A stretch of 64,000 bases of DNA from Mesostigma viride (GCA_009746045.1 RPFO01000120.1:62001-126000), one strand, 5' to 3'; positions 43,740-54,994 are shown, counted from the first letter of the stretch. The notes: generated by a model from the letters alone, not told the origin. A program made the numbers and translations.

Positions 43740-44515
43740 TGTGCAAAGATGTGTGTTTACATGCAATATGAGGCGCCATGGTGGTGTCACGGTGTCACGG
43801 TGTCACGGTGTCACGGTGTCACGGTGTCACGGTGTCACGTTGTCCAGGTCATCTAGGGCAACCTTGTCATCATCAAATAGACATATAATCCCCATTACTT
43901 AATCACTAAATGTGCAAAGATGTGTGTTTACATGCAATATGAGGCGCCATGGTGGTGTCACGGTGTCACGGTGTCACGGTGTCACGGTGTCACGGTGTCA
44001 CGGTGTCACGTTGTCCAGGTCATCTAGGGCAACCTTGTCATCATCAAATAGACATATAATCCCCATTACTTAATCACTAAATGTGCAAAGATGTGTGTTT
44101 ACATGCAATATGAGGCGCCATGGTGGTGGTGTCACGGTGTCACGGTGTCACGGTGTCACGTTGTCCAGGTCATCCAGGGCAACCTTGTCATCATCAAATA
44201 GACATATAATCCCCATTACTTAATCACTAAATGTGCAAAGATGTGTGTTTACATGCAATATGAGGCGCCATGGTGGTGTCACGGTGTCACGGTGTCACGG
44301 TGTCACGGTGTCACGGTGTCACGGTGTCACGGTGTCACGGTGTCCAGGTCATCTAGGGCAACCTTGTCATCATCAAATAGACATATAATCCCCATTACTT
44401 AATCACTAAATGTGCAAAGATGTGTGTTTACATGCAATATGAGGCGCCATGGTGGTGGTGTCACGGTGTCACGGTGTCACGGTGTCACGGTGTCACGTAC
44501 GGTGTCACAGGTCCT
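43740..44515 (+). repeat. octamer higher-order array, right end of T4
   Basis: Five units, each a ~110-bp unique segment (CAAATAGACATATAATCCCC...GAGGCGCCATGG) followed by 4-9 GGTGTCAC octamers. Starts of GAGGCGCC at 43770, 43941, 44112, 44262 and 44441 give periods of 171, 171, 150 and 179 bp, set mainly by octamer number. Confidence 0.95.
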
Positions 44516-44629
44516 ATGAACTTCCCCTTCCTCAAAGACTTTAGTTGAGATGTTAGATGCATAGAAATGCAACTTTGAAAAATGAAGTACAAATGGCGTG
44601 CTCTAGTACAAATCCATATTAGGTTAGGG

Positions 44630-44946
44630 TACGCCAAGCTCCAGGCTGCAGGCATTACGTTCCCAGTCGCTGCCTTTATTGCCAGCGTCCTCAGCGGTCT
44701 GCGCGCCGAGTACCGGCCCGCGCTAATCTCCCTCCGTCTTGACGAGGTCGAGACTGTTCCGGTCCTGCGGCAGCGCCTGATGGAAGTTGAAGATCTGCTG
44801 ACGGGTGGCCTCCCGTCCCCTGCAGATTCTGGCTCTGCCTCCAACCACGCGTACCATACCCCTGGCCGGGGGCGTGGCCCACGGAATGGCGGTGCCCGCG
44901 GCAACGGCAACGGCAACAGCAACGGCACCGGAAGCGGCAACGGCAT

Positions 44947-44978
<32 letters not shown>

Positions 44979-45147
44979 CACGGCAACGGCCGCGCCCACG
45001 GCAATGGCCACGGCAACGGCCACGGCCATGGCGGCAGCAGCGGGGGGCGCGGCGGGCGCGGTGGTGGTCGCGGTGGTGGCGCAGGGGTCGGGCGTGGTCG
45101 CGGGCCGCCCTGCTCCGTCTGCGCCAAGCCTGGATATGACGCCGCCA
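44630..45147 (+). pseudogene. Gag of X2 (piece 3) with altered zinc knuckle
   Basis: Continues YAKLQAAGITFPVAAF...LRQRLMEVEDLL, then the (GGCAAC)n tract, then CSVCAKPGYDAAT. The zinc-binding His of X1 (GHD) is Tyr here (GYD). CACTA 2 interrupts at CA just before the last Cys. Confidence 0.88.
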
Positions 45148-45159
45148 CACTAGGAAGAG

Positions 45160-45460
45160 GGGGTTGAGAAATTTCTCACTTTTTTCTCAGTTTTTCTCAA
45201 TTTGGGCGTTTTTCTGAGAATTTTCTCAGCAAATTGAGAAGAACTGAGAAAAATCTCAGTTTTTCTCAGGACGATTGAGAAGAACTGAGAAAATTCTCAG
45301 ATTGGTCTCAGTTTTTGAGAAAATTTTCACGAAACCTGAGAAATGGCCTGAGAAGTGCTGAGAAGAATTGAGAATCATTCTCAATTTTCTCAAACAAGTC
45401 CAAGGCCACAACTGAGAAAACCGCAAGAACTGAGAAAGCAGAGAAAACCACAAGGACTGA
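45160..45460. repeat. subterminal TGAGAA repeats of CACTA 2, left
   Basis: Many TTCTCAG and CTGAGAA motifs in both orientations; the partner array is at 60165-60430. The motif differs from the CTGATAAAAT of CACTA 1 although the terminal CACTAGGAA is shared. Confidence 0.88.
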
Positions 45461-45575
45461 GAACGAGGAGATTCACACACTTGATACAAACGCATCACAT
45501 TGCAAGCGGTGAGCATGGTAGAGATGGAATGTGAAAAATATAGGGTTATCATACAATATAGCCAATGTACCATCC

Positions 45576-45880
45576 AAGCCACGAGCCACGAGGTAGCCAT
45601 GGCTGACAACGGAGCTCATAACTTTCACGTTTGGGCACCCAATTCGGCTGTGAATATCACAATCACTTCGTCTTTCTAAGACGCACACGCTGATATACTT
45701 TTCCGAAGCTATTGCGCAATATATGACGAGCAAACGCTCCTCGACGCAACGCAGCCTGGCAGCTGCGCTAAGCCCTGAAAGTACGTCTGCAGCTCCGGCT
45801 GCAGCCTAGCCCTCAGGTCCGGAAAGAAGTGGCGACACTAGTCGCGCACTGGTGGTCGCCCAGATCCCTCATTTGATGCC
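45576..45880 (+). repeat. 5' fragment of the LINE-like element, second copy
   Basis: AGCCACGAGCCACGAGG onward matches, inverted, the 5' end of the element at 43684-43400 (shared GAAGC/GACGC blocks and GCAGCTCCGGCTGCAGCC). Similarity stops near 45880. It retains the 5' end and lacks the 3' end, the reverse of usual LINE truncation. Confidence 0.75.
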
Positions 45881-46439
45881 CAGCACGTTGAACGCGTTGT
45901 GTCGGCACAGCGATCCCCCCTGCATTCAAACAGAGGCACACCGATAACCAAGAAAAGCGTATGCAAATGTGTAGCCTTGTTCCTTGAAATTATGGCTGGC
46001 TTACGCAAAGAGCGACTGTAAGATGACCTGTACAGTGGGGCCGGAAACAGCTTGCTTGATCAGGGCGTGTTTTTCGAGCTTCACTGGCCGGGAGTGTCTA
46101 GTGGTGAGAACGATTTCTGCGATCGCTTTCCCACCATTTACGAGGAAATACCCGCAAATGAAAAACCACTGAAACGGTCTAGCTAGTCAGTCATTACATT
46201 AGCCATATGCCATGCATGTTTCCAAGAACTGCACACGGTCCAAATGCAAAAATCCGGAGGACACGACTTCATTGCTTCATTGTCGTCAGAAAGCAACAAA
46301 CGTGAAAACGCTAGCTGCCCAAATCTGAGATTCCGCGGAGCACAGAAAGTAAGAAAGCCTAGAAGCTACCAGCAAGGAATCGAACATAGGACGTCATTGC
46401 TTCATATTTGTATGCACAAGAATAAATAAGTAACATGCA

Positions 46440-46560
46440 TTAAGGGCCCGCCTGCATAAAGGGCCTGCAGTCTGATGCGGGCTCAACGGCAGCACCGCCA
46501 TAGCAGATAAGGGCCCCCAGTCTGATGCGGGCCCCACAGCACCACCGCCATAGCAGAGCT
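46440..46560 (+). repeat. two ~60-bp tandem units
   Basis: The motif AGTCTGATGCGGGC, then CACCGCCATAGCAGA, is repeated twice. Around it, 45880-47210 contains inverted similarity blocks (for example 45965-46080 against 46870-46990, both with AGCTGTTTCCGGCCCCAC in one orientation) but no gene that I can support. Confidence 0.75.
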
Positions 46561-47214
46561 CAAAGGGGTCGTGGTGCGCATGAAACGTAAGTATTTGTCG
46601 GTAGGTGCCGTTGGGGTCAAATTGGGTGCCGCCAAAATCGGGCCGAACTGAGGCCGTCGATGAGTGCCATCATGCGGCTTGGGTCATTTCTGTTGGAGAA
46701 CTTCAATGCAAACCACTGGTCGCCCGCGTCGGGAACCGGCCCAACGGCTCTTCCGCAACAGAAAATTACGCGGCATACTGCAGAAGTCGTCGGATCGTTA
46801 CATTTCGACGGTCAAGATTTCAAGATGAGGCTTGCGTTCAATTTGCCGCAGTTTGCCGCCCAGAGAAAGTAGTCGTTGGACTCGTTCCCCACGAGAAACA
46901 CAATCAAGCATTGAAGCTGTTTCCGGCCCCACCGTCTAGGTCATCTCGTCGCTCTACACGTCAGCCAGCCATAATTTCAATGCACAAGGCTACACATTTC
47001 CATCTCCATTCATATTCATAATCCTGCACGACTCGAAAACGCGGACAAGATAACGGCAGGCTCGAGCTACCATGGTCCGGATTCTCCCGATTTCTGGCCT
47101 GCGCTGGTTGTCTCCTTGATATTGGCGACTCCCTCCGGTAAGAGGTTTTTCGCAGTTTGGCTGTTTCGAAACGTTAATTAAGTGAGATGCCTTCGGATCT
47201 GGAGACTCACACAG

Positions 47215-47461
47215 CCGCGAAATCATGCCAAAGGTCCTATGTTCGATCCCTTGCTGGTAGCTTCTGAGCTTTCTTATTTTCTGTGTTCCGCGGAATCTCA
47301 GATTTGGGCCGCTATCGTTTCAGTTCACGTTTATTGCTTTCTGATCCGACGACAATGTCGTGGCTTGCTCGTGTGACATCTGGTGCATGGTGTTGTTCAT
47401 GTGTATGGGTTGCTCTGCCATAAGAGTGAGTGTTGGGTCATGAATCGTGTTCTACACATTC
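47215..47461 (+). repeat. 246-bp tandem unit, copy left of element D
   Basis: Begins near GAAATCATGCC and ends ..TTCTACACATTC. It matches the three units at 58464-59213. Contains a B-box-like GTTCGATCC. A partial inverted relative lies at 46255-46400. Confidence 0.85.
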
Positions 47462-47537
47462 AGTTAAGTAATGCAATACGCATTACTTTTGCATACTTGC
47501 AAGTATGCAAAAGTAATGCGTATTGCATTACTTAACT
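47462..47537. repeat. 76-bp perfect palindrome
   Basis: Two inverted 38-bp halves, AGTTAAGTAATGCAATACGC...TTTTGCATACTTG and its exact complement, with no spacer. The same half recurs once at 47792-47829. The outer ends are AGTT and AACT, like LTR termini of this clade. Confidence 0.95.
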
Positions 47538-47791
47538 AAAATTGGGCCGCGTGGGGAAATCCGGCGTTCCGCACACACCGCTCGTTACCGAGGTGACTCG
47601 ATTAATTACGACTCGGCTATTCCCAGCCTCACGCCGTAATTCCTATTTCGACTTGGCCTACCCGGCCTCCGCCAAACATAGAAATCCACAAATATTTCGA
47701 CTCGGCCTCCCAGGCCTACCCGCCGCAAATATTTCCGTGCCTCCGAGAGGATTCGAACCCGGTACCCCAGGAGCGAACGCCAAATTATCTT
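47538..47791 (-). repeat. SINE-like segment with tRNA T-arm
   Basis: On the minus strand it begins with TGGCGTTCGCTCCTGGGG, then ACCGGGTTCGAATCC, which has a perfect B box (GGTTCGAATCC) and T-arm form. An A box is not clear. It lies between palindrome halves in the 5' LTR of D. Possibly a SINE or a tRNA-derived fragment. Confidence 0.4.
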
Positions 47792-48477
47792 AGTTAAGTA
47801 ATGCAATACGCATTACTTTTGCATACTTGGGATTAACGTTAGATGGGAAAGGATTTACGTTAGATGGATAGAGATTGTTACGCTCTTTCCAACGGCACCT
47901 TGAACGCCTCATTTGGTTACGGGACGTAAAAGTTATGACGTTTCCTAGGCTGTGCCGACAGTACCCGGCGCGCCACTGTGGGCGCGTACGGACACAGGAT
48001 GTACAAGTGTCACTTTGATAGTCCGCAGGACGTTGACAGGACTTGTACAGGACTTGATGGTCAATTGATAGGTAGGCGCTGTAGCGCGCCAGGACCTATG
48101 AGACAATTGATGCTGACTAGTGTACGGATAGGTCCACAGGACTAGCCGTATGGACAATTGATAGATCTGCGCGCCAAAGGCGTGCCAGAGTCTGTGTAAT
48201 CAATTGATTGACAGTTCAGCTGTGACAGTGCAGCTGAATACTTGGACGCGTCCCTAGTAAGCTATATGAGTGACTTGGTCACACCGGGACGCTAGTTCTT
48301 GCGTGCACGTTCTCTTGGCACTGCGACCCTGTCGTCTGTGCTGCGTGCAGTCTTGGAAGTGACGTGACTTACGTCTGTGTTTCCTGATTGTTAATAAAGG
48401 CAACTTCCTGCAAGAACCATGGCGGAATTCGTGGCATTCTTACCCTCACAACTCGTATTACACGCTCTGTCAAAAAG

Positions 48478-49190
48478 ATGCCAAATTCGGAAGAATTTCG
48501 GATTCCGGACGATGAGGAAATAGCCGCTCCGCCGGCTGGTTCTTCGTCAAGACCGACTGTGCCGTCGTGGCAACAATTGCTCGACGAAGTTACAGTTCGC
48601 TCGACGAGCTTCATCGTCAGCAGCGTGCAGCTCACGCATTGCTCGGGGATAACCCCGAGGACCCCGATTTGCCAGCACTGGTGCCGGCAATCCGCAACCT
48701 GTTGGACCAGATTCGAAACATTTTATCGACATTTACGGTCCAGGTGCGGGGAGGTTTGCGGTCGGTGACCGAAGTCACGACTGCCATTGAGGAGTTGGAC
48801 AACGTCCTCTCTTCACTCACCGGTTACCAGAGAAACCTGCAAAACTGGGCATCGCTTCGCACGGGGGGCGCGCCGGCGGTGTCAACAAATTTGTTTCAGG
48901 ATCTCGCGCTGTTATCGCTGCTCACTCGCGGCGTACGCAGTCGCGAGCGCCAGGTTTTAATTAACCTGGTGGCATTTCTCGCCTCTGTGCGAGAGTGGAT
49001 TCCCGCGGGGTGGGAATTATTGACGATCTTTACACATCCTCTGCGCCTCGTCGCGCGTCGGCGCGTCGCAACTTACGCGGCGGGGAGCACGCCGGTTTTA
49101 ATTCATACCGGTGCAGGTCCGGAGCTGGATATGGAGGATCGTGAGTTCGTATACACGTACTGCGACTTCAGGGGCCTTGACTACTAGTCG
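48478..49190 (+). pseudogene. 5' ORF of element D
   Basis: ATG at 48478 (MPNSEEFRIPDDEE) starts a frame that shifts near 48590 into the frame ending at 49187 (helical, LDELHRQQRAAHALLGD...). The segment DLALLSLLTRG...LINLVAFL...WIPAGW resembles ALQALLSGRR...LIELL...WLPTWL in the N-terminal half of B Gag, so B carries in one polyprotein what D has as a separate ORF. The 49191-49356 gap is a short non-coding spacer. Confidence 0.55.
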
Positions 49191-49356
49191 GCCTAATTTT
49201 CTTCTGCAGTACTTGTCGACATTTTTTTTGTCGAATTTCGGCGGCAATTCGCGGGGCGGCAGCGACACCGGCGCAGGCGGCAGAGGCGACACAAAAATTT
49301 TGTACATATTTTCTGCTGCTTCGTTAAGGTGTTCTTTGAATAGCTGGTAGTGCAGG

Positions 49357-50073
49357 ATGGCTGAGGGACGCCGTAGCAAGGGTCCAGCCAGTGGGAATAA
49401 TAATGGGGGTGCTGGTAGTGGAACCGCTCACGTAGATGACGTGGGGCTTACCGGAGAGATTACCAACCTTCCTCACAATAATAATAATGCACAAGCTATT
49501 CATGGCTTTGATCTTACCACACAGGGTCTTTTAATTGTCAATCAGTTGCAGCCTGTAACCTCAGACTCCAAGCCTAAGCAGGCTGAAGAGTTTGTGGAGG
49601 GATTGGAAGGGTTCCCTAGCTTGTACGGTGGTACAAATTACTATCAAATCTGGATAGGCAGTAGCACTTTTGGCAAGTGTACTGACCAGATTAAGGACCT
49701 AACCAGGGAGTGCAAAAAGGCCAATAAGGCCTGGGCACTGTACGTGGCTGAGCTGAAGGAGCTGCTGGAGGATCAGAGGAAGAAGGTGGGGATCCATTGG
49801 CAGGACAAGTACCAAGGGTGGGAGGTCAAGGGGGACCTGATCCAGAACTTTCTCAACTATTGTAAGATGGTTGAGGAGGGCAGGGCTCACGGCTTTAATG
49901 TCGCTGATAACATAGCCCTAACCAACTGGCTCAAGGTTTCTGGGCTGGATAAGGCGACACGTGGCTCCTTAAAAGTCATGTGTGCCCCACACTCTACCCT
50001 GAAGGCCTACAAGGTCATAATAAACAAGCACTCGAGGCAGAGGAGCTGTTTGAGGGTGGAGTGCCAGCAGTGA
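49357..50073 (+). CDS. Gag of element D
   Basis: ATG at 49357. Gly/Asn-rich N-terminus, then a helical capsid-like domain ending AHGFNVADNIALTNWLKVSGL. The last ~20 codons (SRQRSCLRVECQQ) look out of frame: the -1 frame, open from 49980, gives ALEAEELFEGGVPAVKATQ and then the basic zinc-knuckle region. Fragment E shows a -1 change at the corresponding place. Confidence 0.75.
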   Translation: MAEGRRSKGPASGNNNGGAGSGTAHVDDVGLTGEITNLPHNNNNAQAIHGFDLTTQGLLIVNQLQPVTSDSKPKQAEEFVEGLEGFPSLYGGTNYYQIWIGSSTFGKCTDQIKDLTRECKKANKAWALYVAELKELLEDQRKKVGIHWQDKYQGWEVKGDLIQNFLNYCKMVEEGRAHGFNVADNIALTNWLKVSGLDKATRGSLKVMCAPHSTLKAYKVIINKHSRQRSCLRVECQQ

Positions 50074-50471
50074 AGGCTACCCAGGCAGGCGGGCGTACCC
50101 AGGGTGGCTCCAAGACGTCTGAGGCTGACCGAAGCCAAGGAGGGCGTAGGGGCAACCATCACAAGCGCAAGGGAGATCATTCACCTGATTCTGACAGGAG
50201 GTCACACTCCAAGTCGGTGTTCAGGCGGGTGGGTGGTCAGCCCAAGCAGGGCAACGCGTCTGACAATGGGGGCAGTGGCCAGGGCAAGTCCAAGATACAA
50301 TGCTACCTGTGCAAGGGGTGGGGGCACATCAAGAAGGAGTGTCCCAGCTTCAAGAAGTCCCAGGGCCAGGGCAGCAACAAGAATAACAACAACAACAAGA
50401 AGAACAACAACAAGTCCCAGGCAGGCCAGCCTTCAAAGGGCAGTCAGCAAGAAGACAACAAGGAGCAGTGA
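49980..50471 (+). CDS. nucleocapsid-like region of element D, ends at in-frame TGA
   Basis: Basic linker, zinc knuckle CYLCKGWGHIKKEC (CX2CX4HX4C) near 50308-50350, then an Asn/Lys tract. The frame stops at TGA 50469-50471 in the context CAG TGA CTG, and the same frame continues open on the far side into integrase. TGA followed by C is a leaky context, so either readthrough or a nonsense mutation. Confidence 0.7.
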   Translation: MCPTLYPEGLQGHNKQALEAEELFEGGVPAVKATQAGGRTQGGSKTSEADRSQGGRRGNHHKRKGDHSPDSDRRSHSKSVFRRVGGQPKQGNASDNGGSGQGKSKIQCYLCKGWGHIKKECPSFKKSQGQGSNKNNNNNKKNNNKSQAGQPSKGSQQEDNKEQ

Positions 50472-51188
50472 CTGTCTGAGGCAACCCCTACACACCTTAA
50501 TTCACCCAAGGGGGAGGCCAGGTGCTCCAATGCAGATTTTATATCTGGGCAACAAGAGGGTGATCTCCAGGTTCAGTGTGGCCCCAGGTCACCTGGAGAG
50601 GTACAGGTTCCTATGAAGACGTCCTTGACAGCTGATGCAGCTGTAAGTATGTCTGACCCTATGCATCCTCGTGCTGGGCACGAGGGTGGACCTCTCATTT
50701 TGAGAGAAACCAATGTACAACCACAGAGGGGTGTGAAGGCCTCTGGTGGTATGCATGTGGTCCCTGCTGGCGGTCCAGGTGTTGGGCATGAGCAGGGTGA
50801 CTCAGGCTCTGAGTCAGAACAGGATGGAAGTCAGCATGGTGATGCTGGACAACCTGACAGCACAGTCCTGACTGTGCCAGGGACTGCTTCCTCTGTGTAC
50901 CAGGAGTTGGGTGCCCGAATCCACAACATGTTTGGGCATGCCACTTCTCTGTCAAACAACTTTGCCTTCCGTATGGGCAGGGCACCCCTTCTTAAGGCGT
51001 GTCAGCAAGCTGCCTCACGGTGTAAGTGCCAGTTGTCCTCCAACAAGCCCAGGAAATCACATGCCAAAGCTCTACCTCAGAGCATTGGTGATCTGCAGTG
51101 TGATATCCAACACATCAGGGGCATGCAACTGTTGGTGTGCGTGGACAGGTACACGAAATACAAGGTGCTGAGCATTTACCTTCTATGA
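50472..51188 (+). pseudogene. linker and integrase N-terminus, element D
   Basis: Same frame as the zinc knuckle. After a Ser/Gly-rich linker it reaches the integrase zinc domain (ARIHNMFGHATS...CKC) and the first catalytic Asp in DLQCDIQHIRG, then VCVDRYTKYKVLS. Ends at TGA 51188 because of a frameshift; the sense continues in the frame of 51137-53872 (PSMKNRYLLAAL). Confidence 0.7.
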
Positions 51189-53697
51189 AGAACAGGTACT
51201 TGCTGGCTGCCCTGCAGAATGTAAGAGCCAAGTTTCCTACCACAAGGATCCAGGTGGACATGCAGTTTCAGCATCTCAAGGGTGATCCTACCCTTCCTGA
51301 GTTGCTGGTTACACCTAGGGAGGCTCATGGGCAGCAGGGTGCTATCGAGAGGGCAATCCAGGAGGTCAAGAAATTGATCATCTCTGAAGACTGGGTACCC
51401 TTGTCTGCACCTGCACTTGTCAGGAGTGCATGGCTGAGGAACGTGGAGCAGCAGCTGAACAGCAGGGTTAACTTCTACTATGATGGAGTTGCTGTCAGCC
51501 CAATGGGTCTATATCATGGCCTGTGCCCACCACATGTGCTGGAGGGCTGGAAACATGCTGCACATGTCACCTTTGCCAAGCTGAGGGAGAAGGACCGGGG
51601 TTGGAAGATGCTGGAGCCACAAGTGGGTCAGAAGGTCCTAGCTTGGAAGGAACCTAGCCTTTATGGCAAACGTGGTAGCTGGAGTCCTGGGGTGGTTACC
51701 CAGGTTGATGAAGCTAGCCACGCATGCTTGGTCAGCATGGAGGACGAACCAAAGCATGTACACCGGCTGAGTTGGTCATATGTCAAGCCTAACCTGATGA
51801 ATGAGGGCAGTCAGGCACAAGGCTCACAGGATCTGCAGGATTTTCAGGTCCCAGGTGACATCACTGACGCAACGACCACATCTGTTGCAGGGGAATCTGT
51901 CAGCCCTGGCCAGGTTGCAGAGGTACTTGTTGAACAGGCTGCAAGGTCAACAGCTGGGGAGTCAACTGTCAAGCCCAAGGCACTAACCAAGCCCAGGGGG
52001 ACAAGTTTGGCTGGATTGATTGGGGCTCTACAAAGGGCCAAGAAGCAGCCCAAGGTAGCCAAGCTCAGGTGGCATGGCAATCTGGGGCTGGACACTGCCT
52101 TAGAGGTAGACACTAATTCTCAGGTCTCCATTATTGGGACCAGGGCTGCAGCAGGGTACAGCATGTCTGAACCCAGCTATCAGTTTGTGTCTGACTTCAG
52201 TGGCGGGGTACACGTGAAGGTACTGGGTGAGGTATTCATTCCTATCCTTGGACAGGACACTGCTTTTTGTGTCTTGGAGGGCTATCAAGGACCTGCTCTT
52301 CTGGGGCAGAATTTCCTATGCCAGGATGGGGTAGTGATCACGTCCTCTCTCCTGACTAAGGAAGGGGCTGGTCAGGTCCCACTGATTAATTTCAGGACCA
52401 CTCACCTATCACGTGCAGTAACCAGGACGGTTAAGCGTGTGCAAGTGTGCCAGGGGCAGGAGCCCTTGGTTGATGACCTCATACTGCCAGCTGCTAGTCA
52501 TCCAAGCAGTTTGGGCATTGGTCCTCACTCACTTGCTGGACACAGCCCTATCAACTACCAAGGCCTGGTGAAGCTCATGTCCTCTCCCATTATGTGTCCC
52601 CAGGTCACACTGGGTCTCATTAAATCTGGGGAGGACTGGATCTCCAAGAAATGCGTGGAACCTGTCAATGACCTGCCTCCTGCACGACGTCTACTCAAGC
52701 TCAAGTTTGTCATCAAGATGAAGGAGGTGGACGGGGTCAAGGTACCACATGTCAGGCCAGTGCTGAATGAGTTCAAGGGTACTGGTGAGTGCACTGCTGA
52801 GGAGTTGTATACCCCTGGCATGCTGCATGATACTTGGAGGCTGCTGCTGTGTGTCTTTCTAGGCCTTCTCAACAAGGGCTTGGACTATGGCTCAGTGGTG
52901 ATAGACTTCAAGAGGGCATTTCTGGAGGGTGATGCAGATGTGGCACAGGAAAAGTGGGAGGGCAAGACGCCTTTCTATGTTAGGGTGCCTGCTGTATGGA
53001 AAAGGGACATCCACACGGAGTTCCTTAAAATCCTCAAGGGCCTGGAGGGCCTGAGGTCAAGTCCAATAATCTGGAGGGAGACTCTCAACCGTTTCCTGAA
53101 GGAGCATTGCAACTTGAAGGTCTCTCCTGTAGACCCCTGTCTGTTTCTGGGGCAATGGGAAGGCCTGCCAGTGTATGCTTCGCTGCACGGGGATGACCTA
53201 CATCTGATAGCTCCCACGTCGTGGCTTAAGGAGCTGATCACCATCATTAAGTCCAAGTTTCCTCTGGGTAGGGAGCAATGGCAGGTGGAGAATGAGCCTC
53301 TGCTGTTTGTGGGCATGGAGGCCACACTGGTGAAGAAGGGAGGGGAGTGGCGTATGCTGCTGGTGGGGGGCAATGACTATCAAGAGACCCTCATTAGCAA
53401 GCTTCCTCCAACCATCACACAGGCACTGTGTCCCATGGTGAGGGGCATGGTTGCTTGGGTGGCAGGCATTTCCAGGCCAGACCTTATGGTCATAGCCAGG
53501 TTGCCTGATGACATGCTGGTGGAGCTAGGGTCTGCCAAGGTGGCTGATCAGGTCAGGGCTTCATCTGGCATTCTGTTGTCTGCAGTGGATTTATCACAAC
53601 CCATTTGCATGGAGCTGTATGTGGATAGCTCAATGGACAGCAGGCAGGTCTCCAAGGTCAGGGGCAGGGCTGCAGGGCTCTTTGTGCTCAGACAGGA
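51137..53697 (+). pseudogene. integrase C-terminus-protease-RT-RNase H, element D
   Basis: Order: integrase second Asp in RIQVDMQFQHL and Glu in GAIERAIQEV; SH3-like segment GKRGSWSPGVV; retropepsin-like domain ALEVDTNSQVSIIG...ALLGQNFL (about 52105-52320); RT with VIDFKRAFLEGD and SLHGDDLHLIAP; RNase H start LYVDSSMDS. At 53698 a MITE interrupts after VLRQ; the frame resumes at 54288. The order integrase-protease-RT agrees with element A. Confidence 0.88.
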
Positions 53698-54284
53698 CAC
53701 TACATTTCGCCACCGCGGAAACCCAATTTATGCGAGAATGTGGTTCCGTCAATACGGCGGGGGTTACAAATTCAATTTCGAAGTTCGGCACCGTCGGATA
53801 CCAGTAAAGCAACACTTGTTATCTAGAATCGCGCCATTTGGCATCAATTGGCCAGTTCTGAAAATTCGATGAAATCTCTAGTCCTTGGTCGAATATTTCC
53901 CTCCGATTTGGATGACGAAAATTGAGTACGAATTTCTTAGTACAGTCCACCGTTTAGTTCAGTTCAGTTTATTCCCACGCCGCTTGCTGACCTGACGGAG
54001 GCCAAATTCGTACTGAACACTATCGCAAGTCCGGTCGATACTAAAAATTGCTACTTCCGAGATGTCTGACGGAATTCCTGCTAGGTCCATGCTTTGGTAC
54101 TGGACGGATGCTGAAATTCACTGCGATTCTGTCCGAATGAGGAAAATTGTCAGAAATCTACTCTCGATACGAACGTAACGAGAATTTCAAGTATCTGACG
54201 CTCGGAGAGCTGCCACCGTTTTCCCCTACTTGACCGAACCACATTCCCCGCTAAAAAAGGTGTCCTAGGCGGCGAAATGTAGTG
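53698..54284. mobile_element. CACTA-type MITE 1 in RNase H of element D
   Basis: 587 bp, ends CACTACATTTCGCC and GGCGAAATGTAGTG, with 3-bp duplication GGA (53695-53697, 54285-54287). No coding capacity. Excision restores the RNase H frame. Confidence 0.93.
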
Positions 54285-54687
54285 GGAAGGCCTGGGGAGT
54301 TTGGTGAGCTGGTTTAGTCGCCTGCACAAACGGGTGGCTGTCAGCAGTGATGTGGCAGAATGCAGGGCTATTTGTGAAGGCATTCACACAAGCCTTTATC
54401 TGAAGGAGTTGCTTCATCAGATGACTTCTAACACTCCTTGGCCACTTCAGGTTACCACTCTTCTAAAAACAGACTCCATGGGGATGGTGCAGTTTGTGCA
54501 CAGGCAGATGGCCAGAAGTAGGGACTTGGATTATCTCCTTCTTAAGGAGTTGTCCTCCTTGGCCAATATTGAGCATATCCCTGGGGTTGACAATCCTGCT
54601 GATGCTTTGACCAAGCTAGTGCAGAAGGCAGCAGTGCAATACAAGGTTCTTCAGTCTCTGATGGACCCATCTCAGCAAGCTGTCTAA
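54285..54687 (+). pseudogene. RNase H C-terminus, element D
   Basis: LVSWFSRLHKRVAVSSDVAE carries the RNase H Glu, TDSMGMVQF the later Asp, and IPGVDNPADALTKL the copia-type closing motif, ending at TAA 54685-54687. The aligned part of element A is WYSRLHSRIATSPNTAE and NPADALTK. Confidence 0.88.
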
Positions 54688-54994
54688 GCTGGTGCATGGT
54701 TATAGGGCATTGGAGAGCAGATTGTGTGGTAGTGTCAGCATTGTGACTGGCATAATACCTGTATTTTAGTCTGTACTAAGGCTCATGGACCATGGTACAC
54801 TCACTCTGATTTTAATCAGGATACAGCCAGGTTTTGGCTGGGGTTCATGCTGTTGACTACACAACGTTGACAGGTCCATTACAGACCATGTATTCTATTT
54901 TAAAAGAAATGTATATTTGTACATACTTCTCACAATGGTCTGGGAACCTTTATTCTGGGGTTTATAGGGCGGGGTTCGATTTCCCTGGTATTAT

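Larger units (their letters stand above)
35079..44629. mobile_element. TIR element T4 (9.55 kb) in X2 Gag
   Basis: Termini: CCTAGCCTAAGATGGATTTG, then TACTACAGCAC, on the left; the complement of CCCTAACCTAATATGGATTTG-like sequence on the right, with TA at 35077-35078 and 44630-44631. Excision restores the Gag codons seen in X1. Octamer arrays lie inside both ends in opposite orientation (35200-35580 and 43740-44515). The interior carries a divergent gene pair, a dimeric repeat and a LINE-like insertion. The superfamily is unknown; a relative (T5) ends at 8819. Confidence 0.85.
47462..48453 (+). repeat. 5' LTR of element D with insertion
   Basis: 47830-48453 matches the 3' LTR at 57842-58458. 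The first 368 bp are extra: a 76-bp perfect palindrome, a 254-bp tRNA-related segment and a third copy of the 38-bp palindrome half (47792-47829). Confidence 0.85.
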
